A DNA stretch of 64,000 bases from Larimichthys crocea (GCF_000972845.2 NC_040016.1:2686701-2750700), one strand, 5' to 3'. Shown: positions 46,250-55,088, counted from the first letter of the stretch. Notes: a model not told the origin generated them from the sequence alone. Made by a program: numbers and translations.

Positions 46250-47671
46250 GTGTGCAGGACCAGAGGGTTGCAACCTGTTCATCTACCACCTCCCTCAGGA
46301 GTTTGGGGATGGAGAGCTGATGCAGATGTTTCTGCCTTTCGGTAATGTCATCTCCTCCAAAGTGTTTGTGGATCGGGCGACAAACCAAAGTAAATGCTTT
46401 GGTGGGTAAAAATGACCAAACCAAAAGATTATTGGTTATTTATTCTGATTATTCTTTTTTACTAATCACCTTCTTTACCGCAGTCAACACCCCTTTTCCT
46501 AACCTCCCCAACACCCTTCCCTTAAAACAATGACAACAAAACAGTGGTTGTTAACAAAAGAGAGAATAGAAAATGATTGTGTCTAGATTTTTCTATTGAA
46601 GCTCTGACTAATTTCTTATTTTGCTAAATATTTCAGTGATATATATATTTTTATATGTACATGTTATAACACTATATATATAGTGTTGTAAAACTTAAAT
46701 CAATGATCACTGATCATAACAGAAATAAGCTCTGTTTTAATGCCATATTTGCACAGTTACATTGCCGTCATGCTCTTTCTGACGTATAGCACAAATGCCG
46801 ACTCTCAGTCTCTTACTGTAAGCAGGAGTAACGCATGCTATGAATATAACAGATGCTCTCGCATGCAAAGATAGAGAACTGCTGTCTCACTGTGTGCCAC
46901 TGACAGCACAATTTAGCCGAACGTGTAATTATGTGGCAAATTATAAATGGATTGTGGAGAATATTTAATGGAGAGTCCGTCAGGTGCAGCCTATTTGCAA
47001 AGTAGCTTTTGCTCATTAATACGACACAGCATTAATGTTGTATTATTCATGTTGCAATTTGGAGATGCAGGTTTTAATTTGTGATTCAGTGCGTTTTTTT
47101 TTCTTTCACTTTCAAGTGGAAGTTAAAAATCGAAAAACTCAAAAATAGCACAACCATGTTGATGTTTTGGTTTTACATCTCATCACCAAGTTCATACTGT
47201 GATTTTTGCTGCATGCTGCTCTGTTATAATTGTGATCCACTGTTGTCATACTGTATGTTATCTACATTAATAAATATATTACATAGTTTTAGTATGTTAT
47301 ATACATGCGTGCAACAAGTAGTTTTAAATTTTTTTATGTTAATTGTGTTTTAGCTACAGATTATTTTAATCTTATTGTAAAGTTTTAGAATGGCACCTAC
47401 ATGAAAATACTGCTGCATGTAAATACTGCTTCATCTTATTAAACTCATCATCATTATCCATTCTTCTGTAACCCAAAACTGTCCTTGCCTTTTCATCTAA
47501 ACACATCCCCCTTTCTTTTTCTCTCTTTTGGCCTTTCCCCCAGGGTTTGTGAGTTTTGACAACCCAGGCAGTGCTCAAGCTGCCATCCAATCAATGAACG
47601 GCTTCCAGATCGGCATGAAAAGACTCAAGGTGCAGCTGAAGAGGCCAAAGGACGCCAACCGCCCCTACTAG
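33482..47671 (+). CDS. celf4: celf4, CUGBP Elav-like family member 4 (C-terminal part, ten exons)
   Basis: Ten exons joined by splice signals encode 368 residues ending at TAG 47,669-47,671: 33482-33530, 38642-38770, 39762-39841, 40180-40320, 40633-40771, 42149-42301, 44240-44302, 44642-44722, 46258-46401, 47544-47671. The product is an RNA-binding protein. RRM2 has RNP2 LFVGML and RNP1 [11 protein letters not shown]3 has RNP2 LFIYHL and RNP1 CFGFVSF; the Ala/Gln/Pro-rich linker carries [12 protein letters not shown] and [13 protein letters not shown]; the C-terminus is [10 protein letters not shown]. The linker and RRM2 fit CELF4 better than CELF3, 5 or 6. CELF4 is a neuronal protein that binds GU-rich RNA and controls splicing, stability and translation. 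About 118 N-terminal residues (start codon, most of RRM1) lie upstream of the window. Confidence 0.95.
34644..35330. mobile_element. percomorph MITE-like repeat starting CAGTGGTGGAAGAAATAC
   Basis: The 5' end CAGTGGTGGAAGAAATACTT, followed by runs such as AAAAGTACAATACT and GTAAAAGTACAAAACTATTA and by GTAGCTGGTGGAGTTGGGG, matches by memory a very abundant non-autonomous element of acanthomorph fishes. That element is expected to end with the inverted terminus TTCCACCACTG. Here the other end is diverged (GTAAAACTCAAGTAAGGTCC near 35,310) and the inverted terminus is not seen, so the copy is old or truncated. No coding capacity. Confidence 0.55.
35936..35996. repeat. (CA)n microsatellite
   Basis: CA run of about 60 bp, almost uninterrupted. 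Confidence 0.95.
38642..38770 (+). CDS. celf4: celf4 exon: first part of RRM2 (129 nt)
   Basis: Acceptor cttttag, donor AAAG|gtgagt. With the base carried over it reads [19 protein letters not shown], then [18 protein letters not shown] and PDGNSKG. This is beta1 (RNP2 LFVGML), alpha1 and beta2 of RRM2. The sequence is nearly identical to vertebrate CELF4 (ESFGS for EAFGN). Entry and exit phase 1. Third-position changes predominate over amino-acid changes, as expected of a conserved protein. Confidence 0.95.
38771..39761 (+). other. celf4: celf4 intron with degenerate internal repeats
   Basis: Intron of 991 nt: donor gtgagt, acceptor ctctttag. The segment 39,180-39,400 contains imperfect repeats of GGGCTTGATCATTC and related words. 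The acceptor's pyrimidine tract is a (TC)n microsatellite, 39,720-39,757. Confidence 0.9.
39762..39841 (+). CDS. celf4: celf4 exon: RNP1 of RRM2 (80 nt)
   Basis: Acceptor tctctttag, donor CCT|gtgagt. It encodes [20 protein letters not shown] then [15 protein letters not shown] is RNP1, with the RNA-contacting aromatic positions intact, and the helix HAEAQAAI follows. The 80-nt length equals that of the CELF family exon. Entry phase 1, exit phase 0. Confidence 0.95.
39842..40179 (+). other. celf4: celf4 short intron with G-rich 3' end
   Basis: Intron of 338 nt. The branch-site candidate CTAAC (40,120-40,124) is followed by 54 bases free of AG until the acceptor. In place of a pyrimidine tract the last 40 bases are (GT)n and GGGTGGG-type runs (40,154-40,172). 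A GTTAAGTTAAGTTATACTTTATTAATC patch (39,940-39,968) looks like the end of a fish repeat. Confidence 0.85.
40180..40320 (+). CDS. celf4: celf4 exon: end of RRM2 and start of linker (141 nt)
   Basis: Acceptor ggtgcacag; the donor is CTCAG|gcaaga, a GC donor (no GT lies nearby). It encodes [20 protein letters not shown] and [19 protein letters not shown], then [18 protein letters not shown] is the last beta strand of RRM2; the rest opens the linker. The exon is 141 nt, phase 0 at both ends, so skipping it keeps the frame but removes the last RRM2 strand. Both splice sites are non-standard, which suggests regulated inclusion. Confidence 0.93.
40321..40632 (+). other. celf4: celf4 short GC-AG intron
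   Basis: Intron of 312 nt beginning gcaaga and ending in one of two duplicated acceptors. AT-rich around 40,495-40,550. The end at 40,632 assumes use of the second copy (see the tandem duplication). Confidence 0.8.
40579..40666 (+). repeat. celf4: 44-bp tandem duplication spanning a celf4 3' splice site
   Basis: Two perfect head-to-tail copies of a 44-bp unit, starting CACTGTGCAGGTGCAGCAGC at 40,579 and 40,623. Each contains an acceptor (TGTGCAG) and the first 34 exon bases. Because 44 is not a multiple of three, splicing to copy 1 gives a frame ending [14 protein letters not shown], while copy 2 keeps the CELF4 frame. It may be a real duplication or an assembly error. Confidence 0.95.
40633..40771 (+). 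CDS. celf4: celf4 exon: linker, Ala/Gln-rich segment (139 nt)
   Basis: The acceptor chosen is the second copy, AG at 40,631-40,632; the donor is TCAG|gtaaaa. It encodes [20 protein letters not shown], then [20 protein letters not shown] and PLTPTS. This is the linker motif [10 protein letters not shown] of CELF4. The exon opens with VQQQ where most CELF proteins I recall have ALMQQQ, so the 5' border has shifted or been remade, perhaps together with the duplication. Entry phase 0, exit phase 1. Confidence 0.88.
40772..42148 (+). other. celf4: celf4 intron carrying a SINE
   Basis: Intron of 1,377 nt: donor gtaaaa, acceptor ggctgcag. It contains the SINE at 41,354-41,550 in antisense orientation and otherwise AT-rich sequence with poly-A or poly-T runs. 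Confidence 0.88.
41346..41558 (-). mobile_element. tRNA-derived SINE, copy 2, with 8-bp target-site duplication
   Basis: The minus strand carries box A TAGCTCAGTTGG (plus 41,525-41,536) and box B GGTTCAAATCC (plus 41,472-41,482), then a body with GCTGCATGTCATTCCCC and CCCACATTTCCTGTCTCTC, and a poly-A tail near 41,364. Direct repeats AAGGAAAT flank it at 41,346-41,353 and 41,551-41,558. It is fuller than the copy at 20.7 kb, keeping the segment between boxes A and B. Inserted antisense in a celf4 intron. Confidence 0.9.
42149..42301 (+). CDS. celf4: celf4 exon: linker, proline-rich segment (153 nt)
   Basis: Acceptor ggctgcag, donor CCTG|gtaagt (strong). It encodes [20 protein letters not shown], then [20 protein letters not shown] and [16 protein letters not shown] and ANGQP are shared with CELF4 orthologues. 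This is the flexible linker before RRM3. Entry and exit phase 1. Confidence 0.95.
42734..42844 (+). CDS. celf4: candidate celf4 cassette exon (111 nt, unconfirmed)
   Basis: A strong pyrimidine tract and acceptor (T run, then gtctctccag at 42,733) are followed by 111 nt without a stop in the frame set by the upstream exon, ending at GAAG|gtagct. Entry and exit phase are both 1, so inclusion adds 37 residues ([20 protein letters not shown], then [17 protein letters not shown]) between HHYP and [10 protein letters not shown]-rich third positions contrast with the AT-rich intron. The donor is weak. I do not recall this segment in standard CELF4 isoforms. It could be a real alternative exon or a chance frame. 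Confidence 0.45.
43410..43438. repeat. (GT)n microsatellite
   Basis: GT run of about 28 bp on the sense strand of celf4, about 570 nt downstream of the candidate cassette exon. UG repeats are binding sites for CELF proteins. Confidence 0.93.
43772..43782 (+). promoter_or_regulatory. GU-rich element TGTTTGTTTGT (CELF-type binding site)
   Basis: A perfect match to the 11-mer UGUUUGUUUGU known as the GU-rich element bound by CELF1-type proteins, set in a longer TGTTTTTTGTTGTTTG stretch. It lies in the sense strand of a celf4 intron and could mediate self-regulation. This is inference. Confidence 0.5.
44240..44302 (+). CDS. celf4: celf4 exon: linker [13 protein letters not shown] (63 nt)
   Basis: Acceptor ttggagcag, donor GCAG|gtctgt. 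It encodes [20 protein letters not shown] and A. This motif is shared by CELF3, 4 and 6. The exon is 63 nt with phase 1 at both ends, hence a possible cassette. The upstream pyrimidine tract includes (TTC)n at about 44,199-44,218, but purines (TTGGAG) separate it from the acceptor. Confidence 0.94.
44303..44641 (+). other. celf4: celf4 short intron, UG-rich
   Basis: Intron of 339 nt with several GT runs (44,447-44,478 and 44,563-44,584). It ends in a tandem NAGNAG acceptor, ctcagcag. Confidence 0.9.
44642..44722 (+). CDS. celf4: celf4 exon: linker [11 protein letters not shown] (81 or 78 nt)
   Basis: Acceptor tctcag at 44,640-44,641, or cag three bases further; donor GAAG|gtaaca. It encodes [20 protein letters not shown] and IPQQQRE, the last linker exon before RRM3. 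The NAGNAG choice adds or drops one alanine (QYAAAYP or QYAAYP). Entry and exit phase 1. Confidence 0.94.
44723..46257 (+). other. celf4: celf4 intron
   Basis: Intron of 1,535 nt: donor gtaaca, acceptor gtgtgcag. Mostly AT-rich. The last 180 bases are CT-rich, with (TC)n at 46,219-46,245 as the pyrimidine tract. No other feature seen. Confidence 0.9.
46258..46401 (+). CDS. celf4: celf4 exon: first part of RRM3 (144 nt)
   Basis: Acceptor gtgtgcag, donor TTTG|gtgggt. It encodes [20 protein letters not shown], then [20 protein letters not shown] and [14 protein letters not shown] is RNP2; QSKCF begins RNP1. [17 protein letters not shown] is the full RRM3 form (some mammalian CELF4 isoforms lack part of it). 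Exon length 144 nt, phase 1 at both ends. Confidence 0.95.
46402..47543 (+). other. celf4: celf4 intron, AT-rich
   Basis: Intron of 1,142 nt: donor gtgggt, acceptor tttcccccag. Strongly AT-rich, with a palindromic ACTATATATATAGTG at about 46,671. No other feature seen. Confidence 0.9.
47544..47671 (+). CDS. celf4: celf4 last coding exon: end of RRM3 and stop (128 nt)
   Basis: Acceptor tttcccccag. It encodes [20 protein letters not shown], then [20 protein letters not shown] and PY, followed by TAG. GFVSF completes RNP1 of RRM3. The C-terminus [11 protein letters not shown] is invariant in CELF proteins. Confidence 0.97.
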
Positions 47672-47738
47672 CCCCCCGCCCCAACCAGCCGCCGCCACCC
47701 TGGCGGCCGGGGCAGCCGTCGCACACAGGGAAAGACAG
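47672..47738 (+). other. celf4: celf4 3'UTR, first segment before a probable UTR intron
   Basis: 67 bases of very GC-rich sequence (CCCCGCCCC, GCCGCCGCC, GGCGGCCGGGGC) ending GAAAGACAG|gtcaga, a donor-like site. Composition drops sharply to AT-rich just after it, as at an exon border. A UTR intron is inferred from this and from the acceptor-like site at 50,131. Confidence 0.45.
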
Positions 47739-50131
47739 GTCAGACATCGACTGGACCGGAAACAATTGCTGTCACTTTAGTTTGATAAGTCATTAACTGA
47801 ACCAATGCATGCACAAACGCTGCATATTATATTGACAAATGTTCAAATGGCAAGCACATTTATGGCACTGCCTGATGTCGCTTCAGTAACCTTTTATAAA
47901 TGTCATAAAACATTTGCAGATGCCTAATAACTAGCTGATCATCTACAAATTGCTTATAAAGAATAGTGATGAAGTTTTACCCCTTTGTTGTTTGTTCAAG
48001 TTTGCATTCGTAAATGTTAATTCCACCGTTCATTGTGACTCACTTTAAGTAATCTCTAGAGTTTGATGAATGACCTTCTATTAAGAATAAAACATTTTAA
48101 ATATATTATTTTATTATTATCACAATGTTATGAAAGTCTATCCCCTCTACCGTGCCACTGATATAAATATTATAGTCAGTTTTCATGGCTGGTTGAAGCA
48201 GAGCTGTAGGAGCGTTTACTTACATGTAGCTTCCTCTATTTGTAGAACAGCTTTACAGTAAGTGACCCTGTATGTTACCCTGTAGGAAAAAGATAATTGG
48301 TAAATGGTTCAGTGTGTTGCACAGGGAAGGAATTGCTTCCAAGGGAGAGGCATTTATTACCCCTCAGGCGGGTAATTGTGCTGTTCCTCTTTGTCTCCTC
48401 CCTTCATCTGTGTGATGGAGAGTTTAGGCTGTGTCGTTCATTCACCACTGATGACTTCATTCAAGGGCAACTTATCACCCACTCACAAACTAACTGAACC
48501 GTACCAGACGGTGTCCCGAGGCAAATCACTGCGGGAAGAATAGTGCAATCGCATATGAATGTGTCACAAAATATGTGGCACTATTACTTCTGAAATATAA
48601 AAACATTTTCAACAGAATGCCAGAGAAAACATTTCTTTTTGATTTTCTTCTGTTTTTGCCTGAGATTGACAGTTATTGCAGTGTTCAAAATTAAAATTTT
48701 TGCACTTGCATTCCCAGTTTTATTGTAATAATAATGCACTATTTATGGTACAGGGTTATCAGACTGATGAGTCTATATTCAGACGGCAAGCTGGAATACT
48801 ACTTAACTTATAATGACACATGAGGGTTAAGGTGCGCCCTGATTAAAATCCATTCATCATTTCAAAAACAAGATTAAACAGTTTGATTTAAATAAAAAAA
48901 CAAAACTTAATTGTTTATCACATAGGCGATTACAACAGCGTCACTGCCAGGGAGCTAAATTAATTCACTGCAGGATGAGCACTGATTTGTTTTCAAAATT
49001 GTCTCAGCAAAATCATCTTTGTTTATCCATAACAGAACTTAGAGTCTTAGTGTCGGCAAAGATGCTTTAAAGATGCAGGTGTCCTGTAAATATGTTCCCC
49101 GCTCCATCTGCATACAGCGAGCATCACCAGTAAAGGAGGACACATAAGGAATGATATTATGGCAACTTTTAACATAGTCACTGCAAAAATTTCACTCATT
49201 AACTTTTCTCTAGTTTTCTAACATCATGTCGAAATGTTGTCTCTTATGTAATAGATGCTGGTTAGAGCCCAGAAGGACTAACTGTCCCTTTGAATTGTCT
49301 AATATGGATCCAAGTAAATAAACAATTGAATGAAAACAAAAAAAAGCGTGAAAGCTTTGAGCTAGATTTGTTGGATACTTGTAGTTCTACCAATATCTAC
49401 AAAGATTATCAATATCAAGTGTAATTTTAGCAAAAACCAACTACACACTAACAAGACGAAGAGAGAGACTACTAAGGCATTGTAATGTTTTGAGTTATCC
49501 ATATTCTCCATCTTAACTTAGAATTTAATTGACTAAAACTACAAAGTGGCACTAAAGGGAAAAGTCTTGGGATCACAATTGCCATTGTATACACCTTGAA
49601 ACATGGGTGTCAGATATTTCACTGAATATATGGAAAATTTGACTTGCCAGTGATGCAAGACTAATAATCAGAGGATCATCAGAGTCATTAAGATTCATCA
49701 TCATGGGGACCGTGAACATCTGTAGAAAATCTGCAATGCATGCATATGTTGTTGAGATATTTTTTTACTAAAATCTAAAAAATATGAACCTGATGGTGAC
49801 ACTAGAGGAAATGTCATGGTATCCCCAAAGTTGGTAGGATTTATCCTTTGGGGACCACTAACAATCATACAAAATTTGATAACCATCTGTCCATTAATTA
49901 GTTTCATCCAAGAATTACACAGTCTAATCATTTTAATCCAGACCAAAGTGGTGGACAACTGACCAAATGACAGCTCGATGTAGTCACATGGCTGGCATGG
50001 CTAAAATGACCAGCACCATAATATCTAGGCTTTCTGTTATGTGAAAAAACAACTTTCGTCTTGGTTATTCTTCCGACAATATTTCTTGACGCCAACCATT
50101 TCTATTTCTTCTGTGCATTTGTGCTTTACAG
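47739..50131 (+). other. celf4: probable celf4 3'UTR intron
   Basis: AT-rich stretch of 2.4 kb between donor-like CAG|gtcaga and acceptor-like tgtgctttacag. It carries an interspersed repeat (49,555-49,970) and nothing else I can identify. Alternatively it is continuous 3'UTR. Confidence 0.45.
49555..49970. mobile_element. abundant percomorph interspersed repeat (family not named)
   Basis: Words such as AGAGTCATTAAGATTCATC, CATGGGGACCGTGAACATCT, TGTTGTTGAGATATTTT, GGGGACCACTAACAATCATA and CAGACCAAAGTGGTGGAC match from memory a common repeat of percomorph fishes. Part of it seems duplicated: the 'hundred-base' unit with GGGGACC occurs twice, at 49,705 and 49,852. No coding capacity. Ends approximate. 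Confidence 0.55.
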
Positions 50132-51683
50132 GTTTTGTTGAGCTGAATCATATGTTGACTTCTTGCTACCCGCCACTGAGTGCAAACTCAACATCTGGAC
50201 CACTGAGGCTGCTTCAGAAACAGAGGAGAGAGAGAGAGAGAGCGATGACCGAGTCAAGGACACCTCCTTTTGGATGTACTAAAACTTTGGAATTCAGACA
50301 GAATTTGTACCAGCCTGGTTAGCCCCAGGACCTTTTTCTTCTGCACACATATACACACCTCTTTCCCCACAAAACCCTGCTTGAATGACAGCTACCTTTT
50401 CTGGACCACAAAAAACTTTTACTTGAACAATGAGAAACAAAAGTAAAAGAAACTAATCAAACCTACTTACAATGACCAACCCCACTGAACTCTTAAAGGG
50501 AATATGGATGTCAAAAGTCCAACAAGAACAAAACTTTTTAAAAACTGAATAGAGGATTGCCGTAGGAGATCTTTCTGTATGATGGTTTGAGTTTGGGGCA
50601 ATTGACTTTTGAAGACCAATTTATAAGACTTGAAACAAGAAGGGACAAGAAATTTCTCGAAGAGAGAACTTAAGTAGGGAATGTGATATTTTCAGGACAC
50701 AAATTGGCTTCGATTTGGGATGGCCATCTTTAGCTCGGAGTGCCTGTCCGTTTCCAGGGGATACCGTTGCCAAGGAGAGCCATAGCAACGGTCTCCAGGG
50801 AGTCTTACCTGTCATTCCTTAGTTGTTTTAGGGACCAAAAGACCAAACATTTTTATTGCTGAGGACTTGTAGCTCTAATATACTCGGACCACTGCATCTC
50901 TTTCAGTCAGTGTTAACTGGTTGAGGAGTTGCACTTAAAAGAAGTGTACATTTCGAATATATACAACACATGTATATATACATATATATTGCTGATATGC
51001 TTTTTGAATACAGGCAAAACTATTTCAGATGACCAAATGGGGTCTCTCACTTCGCTAGTTTACAATTACTCAAAATGTTTATTTTTTTCTCTTCTCATTT
51101 TGTCTTGGGAGGGATGGCGAGTGCATGGGAGGGGCTGCTCCGTATCACAGCCTTATCTTTTTTAACTTGACATCCTAACCTCATAGATAGAATAACATCA
51201 GAAACGTTTGAAATATATGAACTTGTTTATATTTGCAGTACATATATATGTATAACAAGCATTCAAGCAAATGTATTCATATATACAGTATATATGGATA
51301 AACAGATATTAATCACAAACAAATATATGTATTTATATGCACATATTTTATATATGTGTGTCTGTATATAGAACGGCTACTGACTATGTTGAGCTGTAAT
51401 TTTTTGTAGATTTTAGCTGGAGTTTGAAACATTGCTCTGCTTGGGAAGAATCGCAAATCTGGCAGCTCCCAAATCTGCAGGCATTCCTATCTCTGATTAC
51501 CTATATGCTGACACACAATATATTGCTAAAAGATACATGTGTGAGAATACACATATGGTGTAAATATTATCTGAAAATGCAAAAAGCCACATCTCAGTAG
51601 CAGGCTTTAAGAGAATCAGGCTAAATGATTTTAGAGGAAAAGGACAATTATCTTCGACTCTATTCCAAACATATCTTTTGCGC

Positions 51684-51684
<1 letters not shown>

Positions 51685-51748
<64 letters not shown>
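51685..51748. repeat. (CA)n microsatellite in celf4 3'UTR
   Basis: About 32 uninterrupted CA units, the longest pure dinucleotide run in the window. It lies on the sense strand of the probable 3'UTR. CA repeats in RNA are bound by hnRNP L. Confidence 0.95.
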
Positions 51749-51752
<4 letters not shown>

Positions 51753-53509
51753 TCTCTTTGAAACTTGAACCAAAATGAATACGTCTCACAACCCTTGCTC
51801 TCTTTTGCATTCAGTAAAGTGCATGTAGCGTATGGGCTGTCACCATGTCAAGGTGTGCCTTGTCACCTGCAGAATCTGCCATCAAGCACTGTGCTCTCAG
51901 AAAACATAGAAAAAAAAAAACTAAACACACACTACTGCAAGCAGCCAACGCGCTATTATGATGTCAAAACTACAGCTACAGATCCATATCATTTCTCAGC
52001 CGTGTAGAGAGCTTCAGTGCATGTCCAGCCGTCCAACTACTGTTGGTCCATCAACGTCTTTGAAAAAAAAAAGAAGAAAAAAAAAAAGCATTTAGTAACT
52101 AATGTAGACTCATGCGATTACACTTCAGATAAAAGCGGGCATTAGGTAACCTGTTAGCACAGGTACTAACTATCAAAGCTGTGCAGGGCACCTGTGACTA
52201 CGTTCCACTGGTTGGAGTCAAAACTAGGGTAAAGTTCAGGGTTACAACTGACATGACGTAGCTCAAAAAGAGAAGTGATTGAGCTCATTGGACCTGACAT
52301 TAGGTTTTAATGGTTATGAAGGTGATGTAATATTGATGACTATGTTATAATTAGAGAGCTGGCTTCCCGCTGAACAGAATAAGGGAGGTTTTATGTACTT
52401 TCTCATCCTCAGCAGTTAATGTGTGAATCTCTGCTGGTAATACTTGACACGAAGCATATCCTTTAGAAGATGTTATATTGCCTTATGTTTTGTGTCCTCA
52501 TACAATTAAATATAAGCATAAAAGCATAATGAAACTGTAAAATGAAGCAATAAGTGTGAAAAGCCATCCACCCATTGCAACTGCTGAATCACTGAGGCTG
52601 GTTTCATATTGCTTTAGCATACAGTTTCTCACAACAGTCTACAAAAATGGTATGAACACCTACTATATACCTGCAAAAGGTCAACAGACTTGGATTTATT
52701 GGATCTCGCATTCAACACATATTCAGCTGGTGGAGATTACTCAATGAATATTTATATATATGAATATTTATAAGGCTATATGACACTTTGGAAGACAATG
52801 CTTCCTGTTGGGCGCTGTTACTAGTTTTCCTATAAACTGCTCATTATGCCATTTCCCTAGTGTCTGTGTCTAACCTTTTTAGCAGATTGAATAATTTAAC
52901 ATTTACCTTCCAAATCCAGTGAGGCTAAAAGACGCTACAACACATCCCAGGACGCCACTGTTTGTGTGTGTTCCACATAACAATGCCCTGAGCATGGCGT
53001 ACAGTGCAAACCAGATGACCATCATGCTCTGGCAGTATCTGTGGTTGGTTAGTACAAAAAGTCTTGTGCATCCACCTGAGCTGTCTTTGGGCTAACAATA
53101 ACATCTGAAGCTAAATGTCATATGTCTGGTATCCCTGATCGCCACACTGCGTGCCCTCTTTGACTCCCGCCGCTGCTCTGAGAAAATTGAAAAAGGTGTC
53201 AACACGGTCTGTGCTTTTCTAATGGTTTGTTTGAGCAATCACTCATGTCTTTCACCTAGCCCATGTTTTCATGTCGAGTGAAATAAGGGAGAGGAAGCAG
53301 AAAGATGGGAACTGGAGTGCCAAGCACCTCTTCTTCATTTGCTCCAACTTTAAGCTGCAAGTTTACATGAGAAAAGTAAAAACAAAGTATAATGGTTCAA
53401 AAACAACAAGAAACAGAGCAGAAGTTTGAATATATATATATATATATAAATATATACATAAACCGATGAATATACTGTAAATTGTTTCTTTTTTTGCTCT
53501 GTTTTCCTC

Positions 53510-53517
53510 TGTACATA
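53510..53517 (+). promoter_or_regulatory. Pumilio response element TGTACATA
   Basis: Perfect match to UGUANAUA, about 110 bases before the poly(A) signal of celf4. Two more perfect matches (TGTATATA) lie at 50,971 and 51,363. Confidence 0.5.
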
Positions 53518-53619
53518 GGTTTGCATATTTTATAGGACTTTTACTTCTATCTACAAGGACTGGAAAAAATACTTTAAATACTTAAAAAAATATATATGAA
53601 TGAAAACATGATAATGCTC

Positions 53620-53625
53620 AATAAA
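53620..53625 (+). terminator. celf4: celf4 poly(A) signal AATAAA
   Basis: CTCAATAAAACC followed by CAGGTAC and a genomic A run. It is the first canonical hexamer at the end of a stretch with 3'UTR texture. Possible distal signals on the same strand are at 55,066-55,071 and 55,083-55,088. Confidence 0.6.
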
Positions 53626-53640
53626 ACCAGGTACAAAAAA

Positions 53641-55065
53641 AAAAAAATAGTTGCTAGGATACGGTACAAACTGTAGGACCTGACCAAGGCATTTATCCAG
53701 AATACAGTCAGGGAGAGCATTGACCTCAGTTAGAGCTTAGACACACATTGACCTATTTTATAAAAAAAAAAAAAAGAAATACTTTGATGGGTTCTATTCA
53801 TTTATCTATTTGTTTAGATATTTATTTATAAGTCATGTTTGAGATAATATGCATGCTTTCATGGCATTATTTTTCTATGAGTTGGTACGTGACCAAATAG
53901 TTTTTATATGACATGCATGGGCCACTGTTGTGGTCCACAGATGATCATTGTTCCTGTCTGCAGGACCATGCCTTCAGCACTTCTTTGATGATGGAAAAAA
54001 AAATGCTCCTATTGACCAAGTGATGTCAAAGACAGATTTTAATCATTTATTTATGTGTTTATTTATTTATGTATTTATTTGTGTTTATATATTTATTGAT
54101 GTATTTATTTATTTGTGCTGTTTGATTCAAGATCTGAGCTCTCTTTATTGCCACTGATCTGTTTGCTTCTAAGTGCTTACTTTGTATCACGTCACATATT
54201 ACCACTAAGTATTGGCAAACTCTGAATTTAACAACTTCAAAGACTGATTTGACATTTTCCTGTCACTGATAAACTATTCAGAACAATGCAGTACAATGCT
54301 AAAGCCTTATGTATATTTGTAATTATAAATTCATATTCTGTTCCAAAAAGTTAGCTTTGTTAAAAGATTGTTTAAAAAAAAAAGATGCCAATTTGAAGGT
54401 ACCTCTTTGGTTTTCAGGACCATTTGCTTCCATTTTAAGAATGAAAAAAGGGGCAATTCCAAGTTAAACATTCCTTCGCAAACCAACTGTTCAATCAGAT
54501 ATCCAATCACAACAGAAGATATGCCTTGAGGTCGCTATAAGTTGCTAATATGTAGGGAGCTTATGTCTGATGAACTGCTAATCAAATCAAACAACTGTTT
54601 ATTTTATATTTTTTTAATCATTCTCCTCCTCCTATTTATTTACCATCCTGCTTTGTATTGTTTGACAGAGCTCTGATCTTGTTCAACTGATGTGTTCTAC
54701 CAAGAGCAAAATTCAATGAAAGCTGCACTATCTCATCAAAAGGTATTGAGTTACTATCATTTTTTTTCAGTGCTGTTATCAGTGGATTTATTTCTAAAGC
54801 TCAATAGTTGTTGCTAGAATCTCATATTACTTCACATGGTTTTCAAAGTATTCTGGAAATCTATTTCCCAATTTCAGCACATAAGGAGGGTGGGGAAATG
54901 AATGTTGCATATTAAGCTTTGCCAGGTTCCTGATGAGCTCAGCTTCTGATTGGGCAGTGCGCTTTAGGCTCCCACCCCCGTCTCTCCAGACTGCACCATT
55001 CTCTGGTCCCCTGAACTCTTTTTTTGTAATTTTAAAATGAATGATGCGTCTCAGCTTAGCCCAAT
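53641..55065 (+). other. region between poly(A) signals; possible extended celf4 3'UTR
   Basis: AT-rich sequence between the proximal signal (53,620) and two AATAAA hexamers at 55,066 and 55,083. It contains an AU-rich element cluster (54,044-54,115) with repeated ATTTA and TTATTTAT. No ORF of interest. It is either intergenic spacer or the tail of a longer celf4 transcript. Confidence 0.4.
54044..54115 (+). repeat. ATTTA-rich cluster (AU-rich element type)
   Basis: About ten ATTTA pentamers within 72 bases, several overlapping as TTATTTATT. If transcribed in an extended celf4 3'UTR, this is a classical AU-rich stability element. Otherwise it is a degenerate (ATTT)n repeat. Confidence 0.6.
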
Positions 55066-55088
55066 AATAAAGCACAGTCTAGAATAAA
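55066..55088 (+). terminator. celf4: candidate distal poly(A) signals
   Basis: Two AATAAA hexamers on the plus strand (55,066-55,071; 55,083-55,088) followed by GTGTCCTGTGTCGTGTC, a GU-rich downstream element. Together they form a good distal polyadenylation site, about 330 bp from the end of the convergent kiaa1328. Confidence 0.4.

Larger units (their letters stand above)
50132..53640 (+). other. celf4: celf4 3'UTR, main segment
   Basis: From the acceptor-like site at 50,131 to the AATAAA at 53,620-53,625 plus the usual cleavage distance. The sequence lacks coding frames, holds AU-rich and GU-rich words, three perfect Pumilio motifs (TGTATATA 50,971 and 51,363; TGTACATA 53,510) and a long (CA)n. 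Exact extent needs transcript data. Long 3'UTRs are usual for CELF4. Confidence 0.6.
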
